A stretch of DNA of 64,000 nucleotides from NCBI GenBank assembly GCA_958450365.1, contig CAUEEP010000861.1:62001-126000 (forward strand), given 5' to 3'. A program made the translations under genes and the position numbers. Positions 34,126 to 46,437 of this stretch are shown one piece after another; within the stretch, counting starts at the first letter, position 1; each line of letters opens with the position of its first letter. The notes beneath the pieces are model-generated. The model searched no databases. It was not told where the DNA came from and saw only the letters and a program-made list of their open reading frames with translations. The DNA comes from Mesorhabditis belari. Lineage: Eukaryota; Nematoda; Chromadorea; Rhabditida; Rhabditidae.

Positions 34126-36375
34126 TGAAGAATTTAGCTTTCATTGCTCATCAGTGTTCTAAAAAAACCGTATCCGACCACCTGATCCACGGTTTAGAGC
34201 AGGTGTTTGTTGCGTGGTTGCCTTGCAGCTAAAAAAACTTGCAATAATAGAACAGTTACGCAGCAAACGGGTTTTCCAAACCATGGATCCTGGAACCGAA
34301 TACGGTAATTTTAGAAAGTGACCAAAAGAGTGACCAGTTCAACATTCCAAAATCTGAATAATGTTACTAAAGATGATTATCTCCTCACTTCTCACCCTTA
34401 ATAACTCAATATGCTATTATACAGCTGCTTTTTTGGGATACAGATATTTGAGATACTCGTGTATATAGTCGTTCAATAAGGTTCTCTTCTCATTAATGAG
34501 CAGGTGCCAAGTTTCCTTTTTTTCCGCCCAAAATTTGCATTTTCAGCATAACAACTGCTTTATTCCTTCAAAAGAGAAAAAATAATAATAAATTGTTGTG
34601 AATATTATTTCTAAGATTGTCAGTGTTAATCATTTTGATTTTAGTGCGTTTTCTCATTTTTTAAAATATAAACACAAATATTGCTGATGTTCTCACAAAA
34701 TCAATCGAACCCCTTTAACAAATTCGATCAATGCTGCAGGTTTTTGCAACCGAAAAATGCCTAGACATCTAAATCAGTTTGTTTTTAGTTTTTCGGGGCT
34801 TTAGTTTTAGTGAATCTGGGTTTTCCGATCTCCGATCTATGTACTTTGTAAGAGTAGTTTTGAGTCTATACTTACATTTTTGAGCTTTATATCAATGAAT
34901 TGAATTAAATGAAGTATTCAACGATTTCAAAGACTGTTCTCAATGAATTGAATGTTTTCTAATAGAACTTGGACTAACAATCATTAGACTTTATAATATT
35001 TATTCATCGATCCCATCTTTTCGTTGTTAAGTGATGTTGATTGTTAAGTGATGTTGATTGTTAAGTGATTTTCAATGTTTAACGCTTTTCGAGAACTCCC
35101 TGTGAAAGGGAAATCCCTTTCACACCCGGAGCTTTTCTAATGCGGTTTTGGTAACCTAAGACGTTACAATGATATGTTAAAATTAGAAGGGCACTCTTTA
35201 ATAGAAGAACACCCTAGAAAGGGGTATGAAAAAAATAGAAAAGCATGCCCTTCAATTACAATATTTACGGTAACTTATCGTTAAATTTGTTTTGAATTTT
35301 AAAACTTTCCTATCCGCTTAGTGTCCGCCTTCAATGTCATGTTTAGAGCCATTTTTAAAGCTCCACTATTGAATTCAAAAATTAGAGACATCACTGCTTT
35401 AAGCGAAAAATATATTCGACTCGGTCTCGATTTTTTGATGAGATAGCGGATTGAAAAGTGAAATCGTTGTGTTTTTTTTATTTCTAAGATGATTCTCTTC
35501 GTTGGTTTATTCTCTTTCCTGTACATTGGCATAAACGTGATAAATGATTAGACTTAAACAAAACAAACAAGGCAAAATGACTCGAGAAAAAGTCGACCCT
35601 TGTTTTATTCTTGTTTTCCTACCCCCTCTATGGTGCCCTTCTATTAGAGGGTGCTCTTCAATTACAGTATTTACGGCATTTACGGTATCTTTGTTTCCTT
35701 GCTAGCTTTGATTCTTGATATACTTTTGTCACTTCCCTTTTCATCAATTCGTTTCATCAACTCTTGTCCTTTGGATTGGGAATAATCAAAAATCACTTTT
35801 TCTATTTACTTCCTAGCAATAGAAGCGCTCATTACAGAAATCGCTGAAACGTTTTTACATTTCTTACGTTTTTACCAGTTCAAGATTTATCGGATACAGG
35901 TGGATATCAAGTAGATCTCAAGGTTTCTCGAGTAACCATTTATAAAAATGCAAAGGCACAAAAGAGCCGGAGTGGAACGGCAGATTTTTCTGAGGGATAG
36001 GACAGGAAAAAGCACTTCCTGGTATCAAGGGTTAAAAGAGAAGTTCTGGGTGGCTTAGGCTACGGCCTAGAGCCAGAGGTTCAAAGGCATCGTATTCGAC
36101 TGAATGATCTACGGCTTGGAGAAAGGTGTTTGCTGCTTGGTGCCCTAAAACTAAGAAAAACTTGCAGTGATAGGGCAATCACGCAACAAATTGCTTTTCT
36201 AAGCTGTGGAAACTAGAATTTTCTTGTGGCTAAATGATCCAATTTACCTCTTTAATTATGCTCTTGCTTTTGCTAAATCTTTAATATTCTTATATTAAAA
36301 TTGAAAGATTTTTGTTTATTGAGTATTTGGCTTTGTTTTGAGCTTCTGCTGGTCTTCAGCTCTTACTTTTAGAAC
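34126..36375. other. Duplicated intergenic DNA upstream of gene A
   Basis: 34126-35110 is repeated, with deletions, at about 39295-39960. 35165-35280 and 35600-35690 carry ends of a TIR family (TTCAATTACAATATTTACGG). 35690-36375 is the promoter-side flank shared with genes C, B and D (about 42471-43480, 43590-44544, 56280-57428). No gene recognised. Confidence 0.5.
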
Positions 36376-37662
36376 ATGGCCTTCTTCTCGGTGAGCTCCA
36401 CCATCTGTCTCGTGCTCCTCGCTGTCGTCACGGCCATGTGAGTCGGGGATATCAAATAAAAATGGTTGAATGAGTGTGCAAAAATGAAAATATTAGTAAA
36501 AACACTTTAAACTAGTACCAAACCTTACTTTAGGCCAGATCGCGACTCCGTGGACCGAGTGAGCCGCGACACCGTCACGACTGTAGTCAAGACAGTGACC
36601 GCATCGAGTGAGTGGTTGAACTTTTTGAACTTTGACTTTTAGAGAAGGATACTATGCCACTAAAGCTAAAGGCTGTTTGTAGCTTCTGTAGCTTCGAAGC
36701 GTATTAATTACTATAAAAACAGATAATTGCAGTAATTTACCCCCCGTACATTACCACTTATTTCAGTCCGTAAGTGTACGGCTGAAGAGCTGACTGCGGG
36801 ATGCACCGAGGCGCCCAACGACTTCGGACCTGACAAAAAGTCGTGCACCTGCTCCGTAGGGTGAGCGTAACTTAGAGTTTCTAGTGATTGGTTTGTAGTT
36901 TAACACCAACAAAACGTAAACTCTTAAAGTATTTTGAATCATTTGGAAAAAGTGGAATCAAAAAGTTTAGCCGTGTGCGACGTGCTCCCGATGCCGAGGA
37001 AGAAGCGAAGACCACTGTCGAGGGTTAGTTAGATAGATAGACGAACTCATTAGATTGACAAAGGTCTAAAAAATTCCATATCTTCGCTGCAGGATCCACG
37101 TTTTAGAAAGAACATTGCTGTGTAGCTGCTTACTATGACTTCTAAAATCTTAAAGCTTAATTAAGCTATCAAATTATAATCTTTATTTATTTGTCAGACA
37201 TAGATGTGTTTTCTAAACTCCAAATTGTGCTAGTCACAATTCACAAGTCCCAATGTTTCTCTGGGGTCAAAACACAGGGAAAAGGGTTGTTGATTTGGCT
37301 CGTGCCCCTTTTCTCTAAATATACTCGAAAAAGATAGGTGTAGAATGAGAAGAGATTTCAAGGTCTTTTTTGAAAGAAAAGTTATCATTTTCATTCTTTG
37401 ACCTTTCATCTTCATAACTCCGATGTTTCTCCTCAAAAAGTATTCAATTTCCGGAATTACATTTAAAAGCTGATACTAAATTGTTTTTCTATACCGTGGA
37501 TCTGCTAATTTGAAGTAAGCCAATTATTTACGCTGAAATTTAAGCACATAAAATGCTCATTCTTTTTCAGAACGTGGATGCACCCATGAGGAGATGTTCG
37601 ACAAGCACTGCACTCTTGTCGCTGATATCGGGCAGCCACTTCGCTGCAAGTGCCCTGTATAA
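36376..37662 (+). CDS. Gene A: secreted cysteine-rich modular protein (1+1 modules, 124 aa)
   Basis: Five exons, 36376-36437, 36534-36607, 36767-36860, 36971-37023 and 37571-37662, total 375 nt in frame. Exon 1 is the signal peptide (MAFFSVSSTICLVLLAVVTA). Exon 2 encodes a Thr/Val-rich spacer (DTVTTVVKTVTAS). Exon 3 is a four-cysteine module, C-x8-C-x13-C-x-C, beginning KCTAEELTAGCTEAP. Exon 4 encodes GRVRRAPDAEEEAKTTVEE, with a furin-type RVRR site. Exon 5 is a second module, C-x9-C-x11-C-x-C, ending CKCPV. AATAAA lies at 37749, 87 bp after the stop. The family is not recognised. The tetrabasic site suggests the two modules are separated after secretion, which is inference. The shortest member, it may represent the ancestral layout. 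Confidence 0.8.
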
Positions 37663-38872
37663 ACTCTCAAGAACTTTTGCATTATCGAAATAATCAGATA
37701 ATCCAGATAAGTGAGAATATAATATCTTGTTTGTGTATCGATTTTGCAAATAAATCTTTGGCTATACTTGATTTTTTGGAACAAACACTCAAAAGTTGAT
37801 CATAGTCTCTTAAAGTGAAGTTGATTTTTTTTAATATTCATCCTGGCTCATCACAGAGAAAACACAATTTACCACGTTCGAATTTCAAATTTCGTCCAAT
37901 ATCGAGACACAAAAAAGCAAATACTTTGAAGAGGTCTGTATTTTTGTAACCGGCACTTGGTTCTAATCAACTGCTAGAAAAGTTTCAGTAAAAAAACTCA
38001 TCGAGAAGTAGATCCATCGAGGCATCAATCAAATTTGTCGACGCTTTCAAAAAAAATTTGACCATAAAGAGGGAAAGCGCACGTTTCCCATATTTCCAAG
38101 GATCCAAAGGGAACGCTGTTCTCTCAAGGACATATATGAGAAAAGCTCCGGGTGTGAAAGGGAAATAGTTCTCGAAAAGCGTTCACATTTGATCACTATC
38201 ATTTTCTCGTGTATTCGGGAAAAATAGGAAATACGATCGAATTTGTCCATTTTTTATCAAAATTAATTTAATTCAATATTTAAAAATCAAAATGACACTC
38301 GAGAAGTGCTTCAAACAGCATAACCAGAGATCCCAAAACCAGAGATCCTACTCGACGCAAAATGGTAGTTTGCAGTAAGTTAGGACCCCGTTTCAACAAT
38401 GAATTTGGACATACTCGGTTAACGTTTACCTTTATTTTGAACCGAAAGAATTGAAAAAGGATAGTTAGCTGAAAACAATTTTTTCAAAAAACTCCTTAAA
38501 TTCAAAACCACGAAAAATGGCAGATCGCGCTGGGGTGTCCGCGGGGCGAGCCCATTCCGAAGGCCAGTAAGGCTCAAAAATTAGCTCTGGCCAAAAAGTC
38601 TTTAATGTATTAATGATGCTGGGAATTAGAGCTTTGAAATAATATATAATACATGCTGCTTTCTGTAGAAAGTGTTTTGGAAAAGAATGACTTTCCAAAA
38701 ACTGGTTACCATAATTGTAAAAAACCCTGTATTCTGCCTGAAGCCATAAATCCGGGTAAGGCTTGGTCATTTTAGTGGCCCTTGATTTGAGGGTTTGAGC
38801 CTTCCCAAGCAAAATTAAATATTTTTCGACAAAAGAAAAAATTCGTCACAAATAATAGATATAGACTGTACT

Positions 38873-39290
38873 TTGCCCTGTGCAGAGACCTACTCGGATA
38901 TCTACTACTATATAACTCACTACTTTAGCTTTTTCGATATAACACAATACTATCAGACAATGATTGCAATGAGCCGTTTCATGGCTGTATCCTTTGATGA
39001 CCGATTATTTCGATTCACTCGCAAATGGCCGTTGTTTCAATTGTTAATTTCATTGGTTCTGAGGATTGGCCTGGCCCCAGTAAAGCTGTTATTTGTGAAT
39101 TTCTATTCAGTGGGCTTTTACCCGATCGATTATTATGCAATCCTTTTCTTTCAATTTTTGATGTGATTACTAGATTTGATGACGCAAAGAAAAATGAAAG
39201 CGGTATCATAGGTCAAGAACCATTGACTGATTGTATATTATAGCTGAAGAAGACCGGAGAAGTCTCCCGCGCTGAGAGGCTGTTGATGAC
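38873..39290 (+). pseudogene. Serpentine 7TM receptor pseudogene, copy 2
   Basis: A continuous frame covers CAETYSDIYYYITHYFSFFD, MIAMSRFMAVSFDDRLFRF, the fourth helix, and FYPIDYYAILFFQFLM before TGA. The next small exon (EVSRAERLLMTQ, about 39246-39290) follows. It is about 95% identical by eye to copy 1 at 33710-34125 but lacks upstream exons, because its left edge (about 38870) joins the 3' flank of gene A. The last two helices are missing, as in copy 1. It is less decayed than copy 1 at the two stops. Confidence 0.7.
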
Positions 39291-40466
39291 GCAGGTTTTT
39301 GAAGAATTTAGCTTTTATTGCTCATCAGTGTTCTAAAAAAACCGTATCCGACCGCCTGATCCACGGTTTAGAGCAGGTGTTTGCTGCGTGGTTGCCTTGA
39401 AGCTAAAAAAAAACTTTCAATCATAGAACAGTTACGCTGCAAACGGGTTTTCCAAACCGTGGATCCTGAAACCGAATACGGTATTTTTAGAAAGTGACCA
39501 AAAGAGTGACCAGTTTCAACATTCCAAAATCTGAATAATGTTATTAAAGATGATTATCTCCTCACTTCTCACCCTTACTAACTCAATATTCTATTATACA
39601 GCTGCTTTTTTGGATACAGATATTTGAGATACTCGTATATATGGTCTTTCATTTCAATAAGATTCTCTTCTCATTAATGAGCAGGTGCCAAAAGTTTTTC
39701 GGGGCGTTAGTTTTAGTGAATCTGGGTTTTCCGATCTCGCCCTATGTACTTTGAAAGAGTATTTTTGCTTACATTTTTGAGCCCTATAACAATGAATCGA
39801 TTCAAATTAACTAATGCAATGATTTCAAAGACTGCTTTCAATGAATTGTATGTTTTTTAATAGAACTAGGATTAAAAATCATTAGACTTTATTTAGAATA
39901 TTTATTCATCGATCCGATCTTTTCGTTGTTAAGTCATCAAATGTGAACGCTTTTCGAGAACTATTTCCCTTTCACACCCGGAGCTTTTCTCATATTTGTC
40001 CTTGAGAGAACAGCGTTCCCTTTGGATCCTTGGAAATATGGGAAGCGTGCACTTTCCCTCTTTATGATCAACTTTTTTTGAAAGCGTCGACAAATTTGAT
40101 TGATGCCTCGATGGATCTACTTCTCGATGAGTTTTTTTTACTGGAACTTTTCTAGCAGTTGATTGGAACCAAGTGCCGGTTCCAAAAATACAGACCTCTT
40201 CAAAGTATTTGCTTTTTTGTGTCTCGATATTGGACGAAATTTGAAATTCGAACGTGGTAAATTGTGTTTTCTCTGTGATGAGCCAGGATGAATATTAAAA
40301 AAAATCAACTTCACTTTAAGAGACTATGATCAACTTTTGAGTGTTTGTTCCAAAAAATCAAGTATAGCCAAAGATTTATTTGCAAAATCGATACATAAAC
40401 AAGATATTATATTCTCATTTATCTGGATTATCTGATTGTCTCGATAATGCAAAAGTTCTTCAGAGT

Positions 40467-42470
40467 TTATACAGGGCACTTGCATCGAAGTGGCTGCCCG
40501 ATATCAGCGACAAGGGTGCAGTGCTTGTCGAACATCTCCTCGTGGGTGCATTCACGTTCTGAAAAAGAATGAGAATTTTATGTGCTTAGATTTCAGCGTA
40601 AATAATTGGCTTACTTCAACTTACTAGATCCACGGTATAGAAAAACAATTTCGTATCAGTTTTTAAATGTAATTCCGGAAAATTGAATACTTTTTTGGAG
40701 AAACATTGGAGTTATGAAGATGAAAGGTCAAAGAATGAAAATGATAACTTTTCTTTAAAAAAGACCTTGAAATCTCTTCTCATACACCGTAATGTTCTTT
40801 CTAAAACATGGATCCTGCAGCGAAGATATGGAATTTTTTAGACCTATGTCTATCTAATGAGTTCGTCTATCTATCTAACTAACCCTCGACAGTGGTCTTC
40901 GCTTCTTCCTCGGCATCGGGAGCACGTCGCACACGGCTAAACTTTTTGATTCCACTTTTTCCAAATGATTCAACATACTTTAAGACTTTATGTTTTGTTG
41001 GTGTTAAACTATAAACCAATCACTAGAAAATCTAAGTTACGCTCACCCTTCGGAGCAGGTGCACGACTTTTTGTCAGGTCCGAAGTCGTTGGGCGCCTCG
41101 GTGCATCCCGCAGTCAACTCGTCAGCCGTACACTTACGGACTGAAATAAGTGGTAATGTACTGGGGATAAATTACTGCAATTATCTAATTTATAGTAAAT
41201 AATACGCTTTTAAGATACAGAAGCTGCAAACAGACTTTAGCCTTAGTAACATATTGGTTTGGGGAGAATGAGTCGGCGCCAAACTTTAAAGGGACTTTTT
41301 GCACACATAAAGCCTTCTTTAAACATACGTTTGGTTTCATCAAAAGGATCCACTATTTCTCTACAAAATGACTTTTGAGAGATTCCACAAAGCTTTTCTT
41401 TCGTGGAGTTTATGAACTTCCAAACGCAGCTGGTTAAAATGGCAAAGAGTCCGACTCATCATTTGAACAGTTTCTTTCACATAAACCTTCTTTGGTGTTT
41501 ATATAAAAAAGATAGAGCACATTCAATTACTTAAGTTGCCAAATTTGCAGGAAGATCCCACCAATGGTTTTTCTAGATGACAGTTTGTGGTTTTTGTGAA
41601 AAAGTGGCCTTTTCTTGAGAGGAGGTTTGAATGTTTGAATTTTCTTTTAAATGTCATTTTGTAGAGAATTAGCTAACCATTCTACTGATATCAAACGCAT
41701 ATTATTTGACGAAGTCGAATAGAAGTTTTAGACATTTTTTTGATTTTCGGCGCCGACTCACTCTCCCCAACCCAATAGTATTCTTCTCTAAAAATCAAAG
41801 TTCAAAAAGTTCAACCACTCACTCGAGGCGGTCACTGTCTTTACTACAGTCTTGACGGTGTCCGTGTCGCGGCGCACAGGGCTAAACTTTTTGATTCCAA
41901 TTTTTCCAAATGATTCAACATACTTTAAGACTTTATGTTTGGTTGGTGTTAAACTACAAACCAATCTCTAGAAACTCTAAGTTACGCTCACCCTTTGGTG
42001 CAGGTGCACGACTTTTTGTCAGGTCCGAAGTCGTTGGGCGCCTCGGTGCATCCCGCAGTCAACTCGTCAGCCGTACACTTACGGACTGAAATAAGTGGTA
42101 ATGTACAGGGGGGAAATATCTGCAATTATCTGTATTTTATAGTAATTAATAGGCTTCTAAGATACAGGAGCTACAAACAGACTTTAGGTTTAGTAACATA
42201 GTACCCTTCTCTCAAAGTTCAAAAAGTTCAGCCACTCACTCATTACGCTCACTGACTTTACTACAGTCTTGACGGTGTCACGGCGCACTCGGTCCACGGA
42301 GTCGCGATCTGGCCTAAAGTAAAGTTGGTACTAGTTTAAAGTGTTTTTACTAGTATTTTAATTTTTACCCCCTAATTCAACCATTCTTATTTGATATCCC
42401 CTACTCACATGGCCGTGACGACAGCGAGGAGCACGAGACAGATGGTGGAGCTCACCGAGAAGAAGCCCAT
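40467..42470 (-). CDS. Gene C: secreted cysteine-rich modular protein (2+1 modules, 175 aa)
   Basis: Minus-strand exons: 42470-42409, 42313-42240, 42085-41992, 41881-41823, 41140-41047, 40936-40884 and 40558-40467, total 528 nt in frame. Order: signal peptide (MGFFSVSSTICLVLL), spacer with VDRVRRD, module, second spacer (PVRRDTDTVKTVVKTVTAS), second near-identical module, the RVRR/acidic exon, and the final C-x9-C-x11-C-x-C module. It is the paralogue of gene A in reverse orientation, with one spacer+module pair duplicated. The intron between the second spacer and second module (41822-41141) holds a copy of MITE family 1. AATAAA on the minus strand is at 40380-40375. Confidence 0.75.
41254..41775. 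mobile_element. MITE family 1, copy 2
   Basis: TTGGTTTGGGGAGAATGAGT at the left and CACTCTCCCCAACCCAA at the right, flanked by TA on both sides. It sits in an intron of gene C and is absent from the equivalent introns of A, B and D. Confidence 0.85.
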
Positions 42471-44544
42471 GTTCTAAAAGTAAGAGCTGAAGACCAGCAG
42501 AAGCTCAAAACAAAGCCAAAATACTCAATAAACAGAAATCTTTTAATTTTAATATAAGAATAAGTTCAAATATTTAGCAAAAGCAAGAGCATAAGTAAAG
42601 AGGCAAACTGGACCATTTAACCACAAGAAAATTCTAGTTTCCACAGCTTAGAAAAGCAATTTGTTGCGTGATTGCCCTATCACTGCAAGTTTTTCTTAGT
42701 TTTAGGGCACTAAGCAGCAAACACCTTTCTCCAAGCCGTAGATCATTCAGTCGAATACGATGCCTTTGAACCTCTGGCTCTAGGCCGTTAGCTTAGATAG
42801 CCACCCAGAACTTCTCTTTTAACCCTTGATAACAGGAAGTGCTTTTTCCTGTCCTATCCCTCAGAAAAATCTGCCGTTCCACTCCGGCTCTTTTGTGCCT
42901 TTGCCTTTTTATAAATGGTTATTCGAGAAACCTTGAGATCCACCTGTATCCGATAAATCTTGAACTTTTTTCGAAATGTAAAAACGTTTCAGCGATTTCT
43001 GTAATGAGCGCTTCTATTGCTAGGAAGTAAATAGAAAAAGTGATTTTTGATTATTCCCAATCCAAAGGACAAGAGTTGATGAAAAGAATTTCTGGTGCTT
43101 CAAATTTCGTTCGTGTATTCTTTGTGTATCTTATAACCTAGGCTTCCGAATAAATATATTATGCAGACCGTCCTCAAAATGTGAACTAAGCGTCCAAAAC
43201 AAAGCTATTTTTGCTACCATTCGATTCAGAATCGTTCGAGGTGGAATGGGTAAAGCTCGGGCTTCCTTTGCAACTTGGCGCACTTCAAAAAAAGTCAATG
43301 GTTTCTTCGTAGCACCAAGGGGTGGGTGCATGGAAAATGGAAAAGCGACAAAGAAAAAAGAAGAGAAGAAAGAGAAAAAAAATTTTTACACGTAAATACA
43401 CGTTGAATTGAAATTCCCGGAAGGGAAATGACAAAAGTATATCAAGAATCAAAGCTAGCAAGGAAACAAAGATACCGTAAATGCCGTAAATACTGTAATT
43501 GAAGAGCACCCTCTAATATAAGGGCACCATAGAAAGGGGTATGAAAAAAATAGAAAAGCATGCCCTTCAATTACGATATTTGCGGTAACTTATCGTTAGA
43601 TTTGTTTAAGTTTTGAATTTTAAAACCTTGCTATCCGCTAAGTGTCCGTTTTTAATCTCGTGTTTAGAGTCATTTTTTAAAGATCCACTATTGAATTCAA
43701 AAATTAGAGATTTTTCCGATTGTGGAGATTTTTCTTGCCAAAATTTTCTCTTTCTTTTATGCTTTTTTCTTGCGCGCTTTTCCATTTTCCATTCACCCTT
43801 GGTGCTACGAAGAGACTATTGACTTTTTTTAAGTGTGCCAAGTTGTAAAGCAAGCCCGAGCTTTACCCATTCCACCTTGAACGATTCTGAATCGAATGGT
43901 AGCAAAAATAGCTTTGTTTTGGTCGCTTAGTTCCCATTTAGAAGACGGTTTTAACAATATATTTATTCGCAAGTCTAGGTTATAAGATCCACAAAGAACA
44001 CACGATCAAAATTTGAAGCACCAGAAATTCTTTTCATCGACTCTTGTCCTTTGGATTGGGAATAATCAAAAATCACTTTTTCTATTTACTTCCTAGCAAT
44101 AGAAGCGCTCATTACAGAAATCGCTGAAACGTTTTTACATTTCGAAAAAAGTTCAAGATTTATCGGATACAGGTGGATCTCAAGGTTTCTCGAATAACCA
44201 TTTATAAAAAGGCAAAGGCACAAAAGAGATCGGAGTGGAACGGCTGATTTTTCAGAGGGATAGGTAAGGAAAAAGCACCTCCTGGTATCAAGGGTTAAAA
44301 GATAAGTTAGAGAAAACTAAGAAAAACTTTCAGTGATAGAGCAAGGACGCAACAAATTGCTTTTCTAAGCTGTGAAAACTAGAATTTTCTTGTGGTTAAA
44401 TGGTCCAGTTTACCTCTTTACTTATGCTCTTGCTTTTGCTAAATATTTGAACTTATTCTTATATTAAAATTAAAAGATTTTTGTTTATTGAGTATTTGGC
44501 TTTGTTTTGAGCTTCTGCTGGTCTTCAGCTCTTACTTTTAGAAC
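42471..44544. repeat. Head-to-head palindrome between genes C and B
   Basis: The upstream regions of C (42471-43480, minus) and B (about 43590-44544, plus) are inverted copies. For example TTCGATTCAGAATCGTTCGA at about 43223 matches the complement around 43880. The centre (about 43480-43590) consists of TIR-family ends (GTAAATACTGTAATTGAAGA, CCCTTCAATTACGATATTTG). The arms carry a conserved non-gene stretch with CACTTCAAAAAAAGTCAATG that also occurs near 53310 and 56600. The result is a shared divergent promoter region. Confidence 0.75.
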
Positions 44545-46437
44545 ATGGCCTTCTTCTCGGTGAGCTCCACCATCTGTCTCGTGCTCCTCGCTGTCGTCAC
44601 GGCCATGTGAGTAGGGGATATCCAATAAAAATGGTTAACTTTGTGGGTAAAAATGAAAATAGTAGTAAAAACACTTTAAACTAGTACCAAACTTTACTTT
44701 AGGCCAGATCGCGACTCCGTGGACCGCCGTGACACGGACACAGTCAAGACTGTAATAAAGACAGTGACCGCATCGAGTGAGTGGTTGAACTTTTTGAACT
44801 TTGAACTTTTAGAGAAGGATACTATGTTACTAAAGCTAAAGTCTATTTGTAGCTTTTGTATCTTAGAAGCGTATTATAAAAAATACTATAAAAAACAGAT
44901 AATTGCAGTAATTTACCCCCCGTACATTACCACTTATTTCAGCTCGTAAGTGTACGGCTGACGAGTTGACTGCGGGATGCACCGAGGCGCCCAACGACAT
45001 CGGACCTGACAGAAAGTTGTGCACCTGCATCAAAGGGTGAGCGTAACTTAGAGTTTCTAAAGATTGGCTTGTAGTTTAACACCAACAAAACGTAAACTCT
45101 TAAAGTATGTTGAATCATTTGGAAAAAGTGGAATCAAAAAGTTTAGCCGTGTGCGAGGTGACACGGACACCGTCAAGACAGTGATCACATCGAGTGAGTG
45201 GTTGAACATGATGTGAGTAGGGATATCCAATAAAAATGGTTAACTTTGTGGGTAAAAATGAAAATAGTAGTAAAAACACTTTAAACTAGTACCAAACTTT
45301 ACTTTAGGCCAGATCGCTCCTCCGAGGAGCGAGTGCGCCGTGACACGGACACAGTCAAGACTGTAATAAAGACAGTGACCGCATCGGGTGCGTGGTTGAA
45401 CTCTTTGAACTTTTAGAGAAGGATACTATGTTACTAAAGCTAAAGTCTATTTGCAGCTTTTGTATCTTAGAAGCGTATTAATTACTATAAAAAACAGATA
45501 ATTGCAGTAATTTACCCCTCGTACATTACCACTTATTTCAGTCCGTAAGTGTACGGCTGAAGAGTTGAAAGAGGGATGCACCGAGGCGCCCAACGACTTC
45601 GGACCTGACAAAAAGTCGTGCACCTGCTCCGAAGGGTGAGCGTAACTTAGAGTTTCTAGTGATTGGTTTGTAGTTTAACACCAACAAAACATAAAGTCTT
45701 AAAGTATGTTGAATCATTTGGAAAAAGTGGAATCAAAAAGTTTAGCCGTGTGCGACGTGCTCCCGATGCCGAGGAAGAAGCGAAGACCACTGTCGAGGGT
45801 TAGTTAGATAGATAGACGAACTCATTAGATAGACATAGGTCTAAAAAATACCATATCTTCGCTGCAGGATCCACGTTTTAGAAAGAACATTGCTGCTTAC
45901 TATGACTTCTAAAATCTTAAAGCTTAATTAAGCTATCAAATTATAATCTTTATTTATTTGTCAGACATAGATGTGTTTTCTAAACTCCAAATTGTGCTAG
46001 TCACAATTCACAAGTCCCAATGTTTCTCTGGGGTCAAAACACAGGGAAAGGGGTTGTTGATTTGGTTTTTGCCCATTTTCTCTAAATATACTCGGAAAAG
46101 ATAAGAGATAGGTGTAGAATGAGAAGAGATTTCAAGGCCTTTTTTAAAGAAAAGTTATGATTTTCATTCTTTGACCGTTTCATTTTCACAACTCCAATTT
46201 TTCTCCAAAAAAGTATTCATTTTTCCGGAATTACATTTAAAAACTGATACTAAATTGTTTTTCTGTTTTTCTGGATCCGCTAATTTGAAGTAAGCCACTT
46301 ATTTACGCTGGAATCTAAGCACATAAAATTCTCATGCTTTTTCAGAACGTGAATGCACCCACGAGGAGATGTTCGACAAGCACTGCACTCTTGTCGCTGA
46401 TATCGGGCAGCCACTTCGATGCAAGTGCCCTGTATAA
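44545..46437 (+). CDS. Gene B: secreted cysteine-rich modular protein (2+1 modules, about 171 aa)
   Basis: In-frame model: 44545-44606, 44703-44776, 44943-45036, 45147-45193, 45542-45635, 45746-45798 and 46346-46437 (516 nt). Signal peptide identical to gene A, spacer DRRDTDTVKTVIKTVTAS, module 1 (ending CTCIKG), a hybrid exon joining the start of the RVR exon to a spacer end, module 2 (KCTAEELKEGC), the RVRR exon and the final module. A further exon-like block, 45308-45387, has good splice signals but shifts the frame to a stop, so it is left out. The AATAAA seen after A, C and D has been deleted here (about 125 bp missing near 46484), so 3' end formation may differ. The internal structure looks like an unequal crossover product. 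Confidence 0.65.

Noticed and set aside
38047..38250. Recurrent minus-strand frame starting MDKF (also near 61338-61526, with the opposite strand at 46698-46889)
   Set aside because: It lies in the duplicated 3' flank, varies in length by point changes between copies, and has no splice partners or domain. Its repetition is explained by the segmental duplication.
43131..43331. Minus-strand frame containing LTFFEVRQVAKEARALPIPP, repeated in the promoter flanks of the cysteine-rich genes
   Set aside because: Conservation between copies is explained by recent duplication, the copies carry indels, and I recognise no domain.
43390..43470. CRISPR-like regular spacing of repeats
   Set aside because: This is eukaryotic DNA, and the apparent regularity comes from inverted transposon ends, not direct repeats with spacers.
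45308..45387. Spacer exon of gene B as a constitutive exon
   Set aside because: Both neighbours are phase-incompatible with it, and inclusion reaches a stop within the exon; it is reported only as a finding.
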